Positions 27,357 through 36,067 of a stretch of DNA of 64,000 bases are shown in pieces. A program made the position numbers and the translations under genes. Within the stretch, counting starts at the first letter, position 1. Each line of letters starts with the position of its first letter. The stretch is from Rhizobiales bacterium UBA3584 (GTDB lineage Bacteria > Pseudomonadota > Alphaproteobacteria > Rhizobiales > Devosiaceae). The stretch spans positions 45,967-109,966 of the forward strand of contig DFMV01000040.1 of NCBI GenBank assembly GCA_002375765.1. Reading direction: 5' to 3'. Under the pieces are notes generated by a model. It had not been told where the DNA came from. It worked only from the letters and a program-made list of their open reading frames with translations, and did not search any database.

Positions 27357-29330
27357 ATGCTTGCGGTGTCCGAAACCGTTTCGGCCTGGGCCCCAACCCT
27401 TTTGATGCTCGGGCTCGCGCTTGCGGTCATTCCGCTGCTCGACCGGTTCAATGGCTGGCATCGGGCCGTTCTTGCCGCCGTCGCGGTCTTTCTGTCCCTG
27501 CGCTATATCCACTGGCGCGCCACCGATACGCTTGCGCCTGCCGGCTTCACGTTCGACGCTCTTGCCAGCTGGAGCTTTTTCCTGGTCGAGGCCGTAGCGA
27601 TGGTTTCCAGCATCTCGGCCTTCGTGCTTCTCTCCCGCCACCGCAACCGCTCCCCTGACGCGGATGCCAATGCCGGCTGGTGGGGCGAAAATCGTCCCAC
27701 AGTCGCGGTGCTGATTGCCACATATAACGAGGAGTGGCCGATCCTCGAGCGCACCATCGCCGGTGCCAAAGCCCTGCGCTGGCAAGAAAAGACGATCTAC
27801 GTTCTCGATGATGGCCGCCGGGAGTGGCTGGGCGAGCGGTGCGCCGAACTCGGGGTCGTCCATGTCACCCGCGACAGCAACGCCCACGGCAAGGCCGGCA
27901 ACATCAACAATGCGCTCGACAGGCTTCGCGCATCAGGTCAGCCGCCCGATTTCGTGGCGGTGCTCGACGCCGATTTCGTGCCGCATCTGGGCTTCATCTC
28001 GAGGTCCTTGTCGTTGTTCAAGGACGAAACGATCGGTCTGGTCCAGACCCCGCAGCACTTCTTCAACGCCGACCCCATCCAGCACAATCTGGGCATAAGC
28101 CGCGCGTATCCCGATGAACAGCGCTTCTTTTTCGATCATCTGCAGCCGGCCCGCGATGCCTGGGGGATACCGGTGTGTTGCGGCACGTCCTCGATCGTGC
28201 GCTGGACGGCGCTCGATGCCATCGGCGGTTTTCCCACCGACAGCGTGACCGAGGACTACCTTCTCACGGTCCGCCTGCAGGACAATGGATATAGCACGGC
28301 ATATCTCAACGAACCGCTGAGCGAGGGCCTCGCCCCCGAAGGGCTCAAGGAATACATCACGCAGCGCGCCCGCTGGGGCATGGGATTCATGCAGATCGTG
28401 CGTGGCCCGTACGGCCCATTCAAAGCCAATCGCCTGCGCCTGCGCGACCGCTGGGGGCTGATCGATTCCTTTCTGTACTGGGCCTCGATCTTCCCGTTCA
28501 AGATCGCCTGCATCATCTATCCGCTGTTCTACTGGTATTTCGGGATCATCGTCGTCGACACCGATTTCGACGCAATCGTTGCCAATTTCGGCCCCTATTA
28601 CATCATGACAATGGCGTTCATGAACTTCGCCTCCAAGGGCCTGTTCGTGCCTCTCGTCCACGACGTCAGCCAACTCGTCGGCGCCCGCGACATTACCCGT
28701 GGGGTCTTTACCGGACTGTTCCGCCCGCACGGCCAGAAATTCAAGGTCACAATGAAAGGTGGCGATCGCACCAAGGCCACTGTCCAGTGGCCCATTCTGC
28801 GCGGCTTTCTCATCCTGTTCGGCCTCACCATCGGCGGCTTGCTGATCGGTCTGGTTTACGAGCCGGCCTTTGACGGACTGGCCGGCGACGGCAAGTTGGT
28901 CATCCTGTTCTGGACGCTCTACAATCTGGTCAGCCTCGCCCTGACCATTCTCGTGTGTGTCGAGCTGCCGCGCACCGCTTCGCTTCTCCGCCGCGACCCC
29001 GAGCGCGTCTTTGTCGCCTCTTCAGGCCGGCGGCTGGAGGTCTGGCTGGCCGATATCAATCAGGATGCCGCACGCCTTCGCGGCGTCACCTTGCCCGTCA
29101 ACGCTCCCGCATCCGTGGAGATGGCCGGCATCGGCCTGATGCGCGGCACCGTGGCCCAATCGATCGGCGGTACTGTCGATATCGCGCTCGAGTTGACCGA
29201 GGAGCAGCGTCAGGATCTCTATGAAAAGCTCCATACACGCGAGGGCGAGCCGGGCACCGGATTTGTGGCAACCGCCGATCTTCTGTCAGGCGTCGCCCGT
29301 CGCATCTTCAGCACTGCAAGGCCGGGATGA
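27357..29330 (+). CDS. Membrane beta-glucan synthase, GT2 family (BgsA/CrdS/BcsA-like)
   Basis: 657 residues. Membrane segments at the N-terminus are followed by a GT2 domain: AVLIATYNEEW near residue 115, DDGRREW, VLDADF near 202, TEDYLLTVRL near 298 and QRARW near 336, i.e. the D, DxD, TED, QxxRW set of processive beta-glucan synthases. Further membrane segments follow, then a ~100-residue cytoplasmic tail (ELPRTASLLRRDPERVFV, ADINQDAARLRG) in the place of a PilZ domain but without a clean RxxxR/DxSxxG motif. BgsA of S. meliloti is likewise c-di-GMP-controlled without a canonical PilZ. Cellulose, curdlan or mixed-linkage glucan cannot be told apart here. Confidence 0.88.
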   Translation: MLAVSETVSAWAPTLLMLGLALAVIPLLDRFNGWHRAVLAAVAVFLSLRYIHWRATDTLAPAGFTFDALASWSFFLVEAVAMVSSISAFVLLSRHRNRSPDADANAGWWGENRPTVAVLIATYNEEWPILERTIAGAKALRWQEKTIYVLDDGRREWLGERCAELGVVHVTRDSNAHGKAGNINNALDRLRASGQPPDFVAVLDADFVPHLGFISRSLSLFKDETIGLVQTPQHFFNADPIQHNLGISRAYPDEQRFFFDHLQPARDAWGIPVCCGTSSIVRWTALDAIGGFPTDSVTEDYLLTVRLQDNGYSTAYLNEPLSEGLAPEGLKEYITQRARWGMGFMQIVRGPYGPFKANRLRLRDRWGLIDSFLYWASIFPFKIACIIYPLFYWYFGIIVVDTDFDAIVANFGPYYIMTMAFMNFASKGLFVPLVHDVSQLVGARDITRGVFTGLFRPHGQKFKVTMKGGDRTKATVQWPILRGFLILFGLTIGGLLIGLVYEPAFDGLAGDGKLVILFWTLYNLVSLALTILVCVELPRTASLLRRDPERVFVASSGRRLEVWLADINQDAARLRGVTLPVNAPASVEMAGIGLMRGTVAQSIGGTVDIALELTEEQRQDLYEKLHTREGEPGTGFVATADLLSGVARRIFSTARPG

Positions 29331-29331
29331 A

Positions 29332-30444
29332 TCATTCCGGCGGCGTGTCCGGCCGGCGGTTCTTGCGCCTGTCTGCATCCCTGGTCTGGAACCGCGCCAG
29401 CGCGTTGCTCAGGCGCGTCACTTCCCGATAGCTCATCAGTCCGGGCACAAATCCGATGTCCTCGCCCTTCGAGAGCCGGCTCGTTGCATCGATCAGCCCG
29501 CTCAGCGGACGCAGAAGCAGCGTCAGCACCAGTATTATCGCGAGAATACCCGCCAGTCCGATGAGCCCGCCCCCCATCAGCATGAACCGGGCAAACCGCG
29601 ATTGCGCCTCCGCAAACGGCGCAGGGTCAAGCCGCAACACCAGGGACCAGCCAAAGCTGGGCACGTCGGCAAACCCGACCTCAGGCATGATGAAGCTGTA
29701 ATAATCCGCACCGTCGGGCCATTGTTCGATGTAGGCGCCCGAGTTGACAAGATTGGCGGCCCGAAAGCTCGCCAGCGTCTGCACGCTCTGTGCGTCGACC
29801 GCCGGATCGGTCGACATCACAATATCGCCCGAACGATCGACGACAAACGCGTCGAGATCGAGTGAGCCAGCCATTTCGGCCAGCAGATTGCGCACCCATT
29901 CCAAATCGATGTGAATGCCGAAGACGCCGCGCACCTGGCCCTGCATATTGGTCACCGGCAGCGAAAAATCCACGAACCTTGGGGGAATCTCAGCTTCGGG
30001 CGCAATCAGGTCGGCCAGCAGCACCGCTTCATGCGCGTCCCCGGCGAACGGCCCTTCCAAACCCCGCTGGAACCAGGGCCGCTGGCCGACGCTCTCGCCC
30101 ACCAGCATGCCATCACTCGCGGCCACCACGGTGCCATCGGTCCGCGCCAGCCCTGCCCAGGAAATCTTGTTTTCGGGGTCCCGATAGCCATCGATGGCAG
30201 CCTGGAGGTCCTCTGCACTCTGACCCGGATCGACCCTGTCGGCAAACCCGGCGACATAGGTCCATTCCTCGGCCAATGCACGCCCGAGCGAGTCGGCGAG
30301 TGCCGCGCCGCGCACCTTTACCGCCATGGCCGACATTGTCTGCGAATATTGGGAGAGGCCGCGGTTGAACTGAATGGCTCCAACGCCAAGGGCGAGGAGC
30401 AGGATCGCGACGATGCAGCCGGTCAGAAGGGTGCGCAGGGACAT
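29332..30444 (-). CDS. Cache-domain membrane sensor without output domain
   Basis: 370 residues: membrane segment at about 7-29, a large periplasmic dCache domain (WAGLARTDGTVVAAS, RPWFQRGL, LPVTNMQGQVRGVFGIHI), a second membrane segment near 285-310, and a short HAMP-like cytoplasmic tail (LLRPLSGLIDATSRLSKGED). No GGDEF, EAL, kinase or methyl-accepting domain follows before the stop. It is convergent with the glucan synthase gene, one base between stops. It could pass a signal by heterodimerising with another receptor (inference). Confidence 0.82.
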   Translation of the reverse strand: MSLRTLLTGCIVAILLLALGVGAIQFNRGLSQYSQTMSAMAVKVRGAALADSLGRALAEEWTYVAGFADRVDPGQSAEDLQAAIDGYRDPENKISWAGLARTDGTVVAASDGMLVGESVGQRPWFQRGLEGPFAGDAHEAVLLADLIAPEAEIPPRFVDFSLPVTNMQGQVRGVFGIHIDLEWVRNLLAEMAGSLDLDAFVVDRSGDIVMSTDPAVDAQSVQTLASFRAANLVNSGAYIEQWPDGADYYSFIMPEVGFADVPSFGWSLVLRLDPAPFAEAQSRFARFMLMGGGLIGLAGILAIILVLTLLLRPLSGLIDATSRLSKGEDIGFVPGLMSYREVTRLSNALARFQTRDADRRKNRRPDTPPE

Positions 30445-30846
30445 GGCCGTACTCCAAATTCTCCCAGCGACAAATACTAGCCAATATCACCATTCGGGCC
30501 AACCGCTGCCCCGGCGCGGCAGTCGGGGCAGTTCAAAGGCGTGGCGAGGCGGGAGTGCCCGCATGGCCGGCGGGACGTGCTGGCGTTAGATCCCGAGGCG
30601 GTTTGGCTCACCCGTGTAAACGAACCCTGGCGTCGTTGTGTCTAGTTTCCCCGCTTGTCGTAGATCGAACGCCAAGGCTGATGTCCGTGCCAGCCACAGC
30701 GCTTCAACGGCAGATTTTGACATTTAGTCGGTCAAGAGGGGCGTCGGATACGGGAGAAGGGCCAAGGATTGAAGCAGGGCCTATCGGTGTTCGACAGGCC
30801 CAAACTCACTGCTTTGGAGCCGGAACCGCCGGCCTCCGATGGAGCA
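30445..30846. other. Gap of 402 bases without a supported gene
   Basis: Contains an imperfect-loop hairpin GGGCCT (30777-30782) and AGGCCC (30796-30801) downstream of the minus-strand gene ending at 30847, possibly part of its terminator. Nothing else is recognisable. Confidence 0.4.
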
Positions 30847-31305
30847 TCAGGATGGGTTTTCTTCGGTATCGGGCATCTCTGATTGCATGCTCGCATCGGC
30901 CTCGACGGCCACCGGTTCAACCGGTTCGGGCAGCTCGACCTCGATGAGCCGCTCTGCACACAGTTCCGCAGCGCCATCGACCGGATCTTCAGCGTTAGCA
31001 AATGTAGTCCAGCCGGCATCGGAAATGAAATTGTCCTGCGAGAAGCTGCTCTCCTCTGCAAGGGCGGCGAGATTGGTGCGGACATCAGGGGCTGCGAGGA
31101 ACCGCTCTACACAGAGGTCAGCTGCAAGCGATGCACGCGCCTCTTGCGCGCTTGTCTCGGCCATTTCCGCAGCTGAACCACCTGTAACCCAGCCACCCCA
31201 GGCAAAGCCTACAACCATGGTCAACACAGCTGTTCCTGCGCAGGACCAGAAGAGTGCCACTTTTGAGGGACGATAGTTCGCCACTTTCTCTCGAATGTCT
31301 GCCAA
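30847..31305 (-). CDS. Small membrane-anchored protein, unknown function
   Basis: 152 residues: a basic N-terminus, one membrane segment (about 15-37, VALFWSCAGTAVLTMVVGF), then an acidic, Ala/Glu-rich periplasmic part with two cysteines and a Pro/Glu tail. I do not recognise the family. The start is a TTG at 31305, supported by a strong GGAGG 8 bases upstream. It lies next to an AT-rich stretch. Confidence 0.72.
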   Translation of the reverse strand: MADIREKVANYRPSKVALFWSCAGTAVLTMVVGFAWGGWVTGGSAAEMAETSAQEARASLAADLCVERFLAAPDVRTNLAALAEESSFSQDNFISDAGWTTFANAEDPVDGAAELCAERLIEVELPEPVEPVAVEADASMQSEMPDTEENPS

Positions 31306-31752
31306 TTATAATTCCTCCGATTAACATGATTGCGCAGCGTAGGTGGCGGTGCCCCCGATGTCGAGCGCCGTGGCAACGAATCTCTGAATAGAAATACAAT
31401 AACAACGAGTAACAATACTATATTGAGCTCAATATTAAGCGTAATTCTTCGCTATTATATTTATAGATCTTCGAAACACAATTAGGTGATTTGGAGGATT
31501 AATTGGATTTGGCGTTGATGTCGGTTCGTTTTTCAAAAGATTTTTTAATCTTTTCGATTGTTCAAGAGCCTGTTTCTCCTGGAAATTGCGCCTTCAATTT
31601 GGGTTTTGGGACGATTTCCAGAACACGCTATCTAAGCCCGGTTGGGAAACTAAGGCCGGTGAAGTAATGTAAATTGAACCGCGATCACTCTGTGAACAAC
31701 CTTCTGTTCGGAAAGCGAAGCGTAGGTGCCACCTGCGGGCTGTTGTTTGAGA
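31306..31752. other. AT-rich stretch with perfect palindromes
   Basis: From about 31380 to 31600 the composition is clearly AT-rich, unlike all neighbouring DNA. It holds a perfect 16-base palindrome ATATTGAG-CTCAATAT (31420-31435) and a hairpin AAAAGATT-TTTT-AATCTTTT (31535-31554). No gene is supported. It could be a promoter region for the minus-strand membrane protein or a remnant of transferred DNA. Confidence 0.5.
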
Positions 31753-31959
31753 CAAGCCCTCTATGCGGTTTGGAAGGCAAAACAGTTCAAGGGGATGGAG
31801 CGCATGGGCCGAGGGGGCCGTCCGCTTGCCGTCCAAGGATGTGATGCCTTGTGCTGCCCAAGCCAGCCGCTTCAAGGCATCGAGAGGAATTTGCTCGTCG
31901 CTGAAGTCCCGAACGGTGCGGCGGCGGGCGAGGGCATCATTGATGGTAAGGTCGGTCAT
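31753..31959 (-). pseudogene. Nitroreductase (SagB-type) N-terminal remnant
   Basis: Starts MTDLTINDALARRRTVRDF and keeps about 69 residues of a nitroreductase/SagB-type fold (LKRLAWAAQGIT, RTAPSAHALHPLELF, then IEGL). After this the frame no longer resembles the family and ends at 31594, whereas complete proteins have about 200 residues. The FMN-binding C-terminal half is missing, so this is a truncated relic. Confidence 0.65.
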
Positions 31960-32110
31960 CGATCCGCATAATGACCATCGCGCTGCCCGATACAACCTCT
32001 GCCTCGAACATCGGCGCGAACGGTTCAAATCGACAACGTTGATGCCGTCGAACGTAACCTGCACGTGGGCAAAGTCGTCGTGACCCTCGGCGCGAGGAGC
32101 CGCCTCGGCG

Positions 32111-32506
32111 TCAGAATTCTTCGAAACAATCGTAGTTGCGCTGTCTCACGATCTTTCCGTCCTCGAAGGAAAAGGCGATCGCGCTGTGGGCGACCATCTC
32201 ATTGCCTGCTGCAAGCGTCCCGACCGGGACGGCCAGCGTGCCGCGCCAGTTCACTTCGACGATGAGATAACTCCCGCGCTCTGCATATTCGAGCACTTCG
32301 TAGGACTGATTTGAAAGGAGCGTCCTGCTCTTTTCCAGATCGGCCGCCATTTGTGCGACCCCGCGCCGATCACCTTTCGCCTTGAGACGATTGGGCAGTT
32401 CGATCTGGACCGCATGGGGCGCATAGCACCCGATAACCGCATCCGTGTTTCCCTGCTCGATGTGTTCCAGATAAGCTTTGGCTAGCGTGATGAGCGACTC
32501 GGCCAT
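32111..32506 (-). CDS. SnoaL/NTF2-like protein
   Basis: 131-residue protein of the SnoaL-like/NTF2 superfold (AKAYLEHIEQGNTDAVIGCY, RGTLAVPVGTL, AHSAIAFSFEDGKIVRQRNY). Members are small-molecule isomerases, hydrolases or binding proteins; this one's activity is unknown. GGAGG precedes the ATG at 32506. It is divergent from the TetR gene with a shared operator, so it is likely the TetR target. Confidence 0.82.
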   Translation of the reverse strand: MAESLITLAKAYLEHIEQGNTDAVIGCYAPHAVQIELPNRLKAKGDRRGVAQMAADLEKSRTLLSNQSYEVLEYAERGSYLIVEVNWRGTLAVPVGTLAAGNEMVAHSAIAFSFEDGKIVRQRNYDCFEEF

Positions 32507-32543
32507 TGTTCCCTCCTGCTTGCTCCTTGACGACTGGAATTGT

Positions 32544-32572
32544 ATTCTAGTTCTAAGTAGAACGTTGTTCTA
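32544..32572. promoter_or_regulatory. Operator with alternating TAGAAC half-sites between SnoaL-like and tetR genes
   Basis: Three perfect half-sites in alternating orientation: GTTCTA (32550-32555), TAGAAC (32558-32563), GTTCTA (32567-32572), preceded by a near match ATTCTAG (32544-32550). This gives two overlapping palindromes with 2- and 3-base spacers, fitting a TetR dimer pair. Confidence 0.72.
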
Positions 32573-32582
32573 GTGAGGTCAA

Positions 32583-33152
32583 ATGAAAAACCGGCGAGAG
32601 CAGATCCTGGATGCGGCGCTGGAGGTTTTTCTCGAAAAGGGGTTTGACGGCGCCACCCTTGCGGCCATCCGGCAAAGGAGCGGCGCATCGACAGGCAGCA
32701 TCTACCATTTCTTTTCAGGCAAGGCCGATATTGCCGCGGCCCTGCTCAGTCACGCCACAACCGGCTGGGCCGCACAATCGGGGTCCCAGGCCGATCCATC
32801 GGATGCGGAGGGTTCGATCACATCCTCCGTGCACGGCTTTCTGCATTGGGGCGCCGCCAACCCAAAACAATTTGCCTTTATGGACGAGTTGCTGACGCGC
32901 TCGGGCACCTCTCCCGATTTCGAAGCTGTGGGTGAAATGCTTGCCGCGGGCCGGGCACGCGCCGGCGAGCTTTATCAATCGTGGGTTCAGATGGGGTCGG
33001 TTCGTGATCTGAACTGGGACGTGGCTTACGCGCTTATCATGGGCCCTGCTTACGCTCTCCTGCGTTCAGCCACCAAGGGCAAGCAAGTGTCGGATCTGGA
33101 AATCGACGTCGTGGTGCGTGCTGCCTGGACCGCAGTTCGCGCGGCAAGCTGA
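32583..33152 (+). CDS. TetR-family transcriptional regulator
   Basis: 189 residues. The N-terminal HTH is typical (REQILDAALEVFLEKGFDGA, TLAAIRQRSGASTGSIYHFF), and the C-terminal ligand domain is of the AcrR/YcdC-like kind. It starts 10 bases after the operator half-sites, so it is almost certainly autoregulated and controls the divergent SnoaL-like gene. Confidence 0.9.
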   Translation: MKNRREQILDAALEVFLEKGFDGATLAAIRQRSGASTGSIYHFFSGKADIAAALLSHATTGWAAQSGSQADPSDAEGSITSSVHGFLHWGAANPKQFAFMDELLTRSGTSPDFEAVGEMLAAGRARAGELYQSWVQMGSVRDLNWDVAYALIMGPAYALLRSATKGKQVSDLEIDVVVRAAWTAVRAAS

Positions 33153-33207
33153 CATCGGCTGCAAGCTCTCCGCCGCCTTTGCCAATAACCACACAAGACT
33201 GGTTTGC

Positions 33208-33894
33208 CTAGAAACCGCCCTGGGTGGGTGACGGCTCCTCTACCGTTTCCAGGCCGGCGGCGCGCCATTGCGGCAGGCCGTCTTCCAGCCGGCGGGCATG
33301 AAATCCGGCCTCGCGGAGTGTGGCAACTGCCTCGAAGGCATAGACGCAATATGGGCCGCGGCAATAGGCAATGATCTCATGATCCTTGCCCAATTCATCG
33401 ATCCGCTGCTCGAGCTCGGCCAGCGGAATATTGGCCGCTCCCGGAATATGTCCCGCCGCATATTCGTCGGCCGGGCGAACGTCCAGCACCGTTACCAGTC
33501 CTGACCGCGCGCGCTCGAGCAGATCCTTGCGCGACACCGGCTCCATTCCGTCGCGCTTGTCGAAATAGCCCCGAACGATACGATCCATTTCCGCAACGTG
33601 CTGTTCGGTCACCACTCTGAGGGCCGAGATCAGCGCGATCACGTCGTCCCCGGCCAGTGAATAGAGGATGAACTTACCGTCCCGCCTTGCGCTCACGAGC
33701 CCGGCGCGCTTGAGTGTCTGCAAATGCTGGGACGTGGTGGCGATGGCCAGTCCGGTGCGCTCGGCTACCGCCTCCACGCTGCGCTCGCCCTGGGCCAGCA
33801 ATTCGATGATTTCGATCCGGGCCGGATGCCCAAGGGTCTTGGCTGTCCGGGCGAATTGTTCGAATACGGCGCGCTTGGGCGAGGTGCTTGACAT
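33208..33894 (-). CDS. ArsR-rhodanese fusion regulator
   Basis: 228 residues: an ArsR-type winged helix (about 10-100; LGHPARIEIIELLAQGERSV, TSQHLQTLKRAGLVSARRDG) joined to a rhodanese domain (about 120-220; VLDVRPADEYAAGHIPGA) with active-site YCRGPYCVYA, whose first Cys can carry a persulfide. The fusion is known in bacteria as a likely sulfane-sulfur sensor. It is divergent from a persulfide-dioxygenase-like gene and an MFS gene, with a clean inverted repeat in between. Confidence 0.92.
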   Translation of the reverse strand: MSSTSPKRAVFEQFARTAKTLGHPARIEIIELLAQGERSVEAVAERTGLAIATTSQHLQTLKRAGLVSARRDGKFILYSLAGDDVIALISALRVVTEQHVAEMDRIVRGYFDKRDGMEPVSRKDLLERARSGLVTVLDVRPADEYAAGHIPGAANIPLAELEQRIDELGKDHEIIAYCRGPYCVYAFEAVATLREAGFHARRLEDGLPQWRAAGLETVEEPSPTQGGF

Positions 33895-33916
33895 GGTTGA
33901 GCATTTGTCATTAGTA

Positions 33917-33938
33917 CATTCAACAAAACTATTGAATG
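33917..33938. promoter_or_regulatory. ArsR-type operator in the divergent sulfur-response promoter
   Basis: Perfect inverted repeat CATTCAA-N8-TTGAATG between the ArsR-rhodanese gene and the metallo-beta-lactamase gene. The ATTCAA..TTGAAT form resembles sites of the BigR/SqrR-type ArsR repressors of sulfide metabolism. Confidence 0.7.
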
Positions 33939-33975
33939 AATGGCTTTGGCCGTTTTGTCAAGGAAAGGCTCACCG

Positions 33976-34713
33976 ATGATCGTCCGTCAGTTCCTGCATA
34001 CCGACCCGGTCGGTGCCTCCTATCTTCTGGGCTGCGGTGGAAAGGCGTCGGGCGCCGTCATTGACCCGATCGGGCCCATCGAGCCTTATCTCGAGGCTGC
34101 CGACCAGACCGGCATGAAGATTTTTTACGTCATCGACACCCATGTTCATGCCGACCATATTTCCACCGGGCGTGAACTGGCCGAGGCTTCGGGCGGCCAA
34201 TATGTGCTGCATGAAAGCGCCGATGTGACGTTCGATTATCACGGTGTCGCCGAGGGCGATGTGCTCGAGCTTGGCAATGTCACGCTCACGGTGATGCACA
34301 CGCCGGGTCACACGCCCGAGCACATTTCCCTGCTGGTCACCGATCGGACGCGCAGCAATGAGCCCTGGTTCGTGGTGACCGGCCATACGCTGATGGTGGG
34401 CGATCTTGGCCGGACCGAACTGGCGACCAGCGCCGAGGATGGCGCGCGCAATCTCTTTGCCAGCGCCCAGCGGCTCAAATCCCTTCCCGATCACCTCGAA
34501 GTCCTGCCCGGCGCGTTTTCCGGCTCGGTGTGCGGGCGCAAACTCTCGGGAAAACCGTCCTCGACCATCGGGTTCGAGCGTCGTTTCAACACGGCCTTCG
34601 CCATAGAGAACGAAGCCGAATTCATTGCCGCGATGGTCGCCGACATCCCGCCGCCTCCGCCCGGCGCGGCGCAAACCCGCGCGCTCAATGCCGGACGCCG
34701 CCAAGCTCAATGA
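33976..34713 (+). CDS. Metallo-beta-lactamase-fold hydrolase, persulfide dioxygenase-like
   Basis: 245 residues of the ETHE1/Blh group. The metal motif is complete: THVHADH (His56, His58, Asp60, His61), HTPGHTPEH and Asp in MVGDLGR. Persulfide dioxygenases oxidise glutathione persulfide to sulfite. Its pairing with an ArsR-rhodanese regulator supports a role in reactive-sulfur removal. It overlaps the MFS gene by ATGA. Confidence 0.85.
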   Translation: MIVRQFLHTDPVGASYLLGCGGKASGAVIDPIGPIEPYLEAADQTGMKIFYVIDTHVHADHISTGRELAEASGGQYVLHESADVTFDYHGVAEGDVLELGNVTLTVMHTPGHTPEHISLLVTDRTRSNEPWFVVTGHTLMVGDLGRTELATSAEDGARNLFASAQRLKSLPDHLEVLPGAFSGSVCGRKLSGKPSSTIGFERRFNTAFAIENEAEFIAAMVADIPPPPPGAAQTRALNAGRRQAQ

Positions 34714-35945
34714 CAGCCATACCGCACCAGTTCGGCATTGCCGAAAACCGCAGCCAGTTTGTCCACCAACTCGTCCAGGTGCTCCTGGTCGGTTTCGCCA
34801 TCGGGATGACGCGAACGGTCGTTCCGGCGCTGGCCGAAAGCGAGTTCGGGCTGGAGCGCGGCTCTTTCGTGCTTTTGTCGGCCTTCGTCATCGCCTTTGG
34901 AGTGGTCAAGGGCGTACTCAACTTCGTGGCGGGCCGGCTCTCGGAGCGCATCGGGCGCAAGAAGGTTCTGGTGCTTGGCTGGCTGATTGCGCTCCCCATC
35001 CCGGTGATGATCGCCCTGGCGCCCAATTGGAACTGGATCGTCGCGGCAACGGTGCTGCTCGGGGTCAATCAGGGGCTCTGCTGGTCCATGGCGCAAACCT
35101 CCAAGCTCGATCTCACCCGCCCCAACCAGCGAGGGGTCGTTATCGGACTCAATGAGTTTTCCGGCTATGTCGGTGTCGGGCTGGCCGGCATCATCACCGG
35201 CTATGCGGCAACCCTTATGGGGCCGCGTGAGGGCCTGCTGAGCTTTGGCTTGATCGTTATCGGGCTGGGGCTTGTCCTTTCTGCGTTCTTTGTGCGCGAC
35301 ACGCTCCCCTGGGCGCATGCCGAAGCCAAATCCGCTGCTGCGACCGCGCCGCTCTCCACCTGGGAGGTCTTTGCCCTGATGTCGTGGCGCGATCGCCGGC
35401 TGGCCGCGATTTCGCAGGCGGGGCTGGTCGAAAAATTCGTCGACGCGCTGGTCTGGGTCATTTACCCGGTCTTTTTGTTCGCGCGTGGCCTGAGCCTGCC
35501 GGAAATCGGCTGGGTGGTGGGCATGTACGGCATGGTCTGGGGCGGCTCGCAACTTTTGACCGGCCCTCTCTCGGACAAGATCGGCCGCCACTGGCCCAAT
35601 GTTTCGGGCATGTGGATCTGCGGCGCTGGCGTGGCCATGATGGTCCTCGGAGAAGGAATTGCCTGGTGGTCGTTTTCAGCGGCGGTCTCGGGCCTGGGGA
35701 TGGCGTTGCTCTACCCCAATCTTTCAGCAGCGGTGGCCGATATCGCCGCGCCCGCCTGGCGCGGGTCGGCCATTGGCATTTACCGTTTCTGGCGCGATCT
35801 CGGCTATGCCATCGGCGCGCTTGGTTTTGCCCTTGCCGCCAATCTTGCCGGGCAGATCGAGGCGGCCTTCTGGTTTGTGGCCATTGCCATGCTGATTTCG
35901 GGCCTTGTGCTGCTCGTCTGGGGTGAAGAAACCCGCCCGCATTGA
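34710..35945 (+). CDS. MFS transporter
   Basis: 411 residues with about 12 membrane segments and the MFS loop motif GRLSERIGRKKVL after segment 2, repeated as GPLSDKIGRHWPN in the second half. Its ATG overlaps the hydrolase stop by 4 bases, so it is in the sulfur-response operon and may export a sulfur compound such as sulfite (inference; substrate not visible). Confidence 0.9.
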   Translation: MTAIPHQFGIAENRSQFVHQLVQVLLVGFAIGMTRTVVPALAESEFGLERGSFVLLSAFVIAFGVVKGVLNFVAGRLSERIGRKKVLVLGWLIALPIPVMIALAPNWNWIVAATVLLGVNQGLCWSMAQTSKLDLTRPNQRGVVIGLNEFSGYVGVGLAGIITGYAATLMGPREGLLSFGLIVIGLGLVLSAFFVRDTLPWAHAEAKSAAATAPLSTWEVFALMSWRDRRLAAISQAGLVEKFVDALVWVIYPVFLFARGLSLPEIGWVVGMYGMVWGGSQLLTGPLSDKIGRHWPNVSGMWICGAGVAMMVLGEGIAWWSFSAAVSGLGMALLYPNLSAAVADIAAPAWRGSAIGIYRFWRDLGYAIGALGFALAANLAGQIEAAFWFVAIAMLISGLVLLVWGEETRPH

Positions 35946-36031
35946 AAGCTGCGTTCGCGTGGCCAAAGCTGCGCCGCTCGGGGGCGGTCTCTGGCGCTAT
36001 TGCGCAGGATTTGTCTGTCGGTGGCATGGCA

Positions 36032-36056
36032 GTCTGGGTATGGTTTTGACCCAGAC
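36032..36056 (+). promoter_or_regulatory. Inverted repeat before the AraC-GyrI gene
   Basis: Perfect 8-base arms GTCTGGGT (36032-36039) and ACCCAGAC (36049-36056) end 11 bases before the ATG at 36068. It could be an operator or a leader hairpin near the ribosome-binding site. Confidence 0.45.
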
Positions 36057-36067
36057 AGAGGACTGCT

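Noticed and set aside
29332..30444. Diguanylate cyclase next to the glucan synthase
   Set aside because: No GGDEF or EAL motif; the protein ends after a HAMP-like stub.
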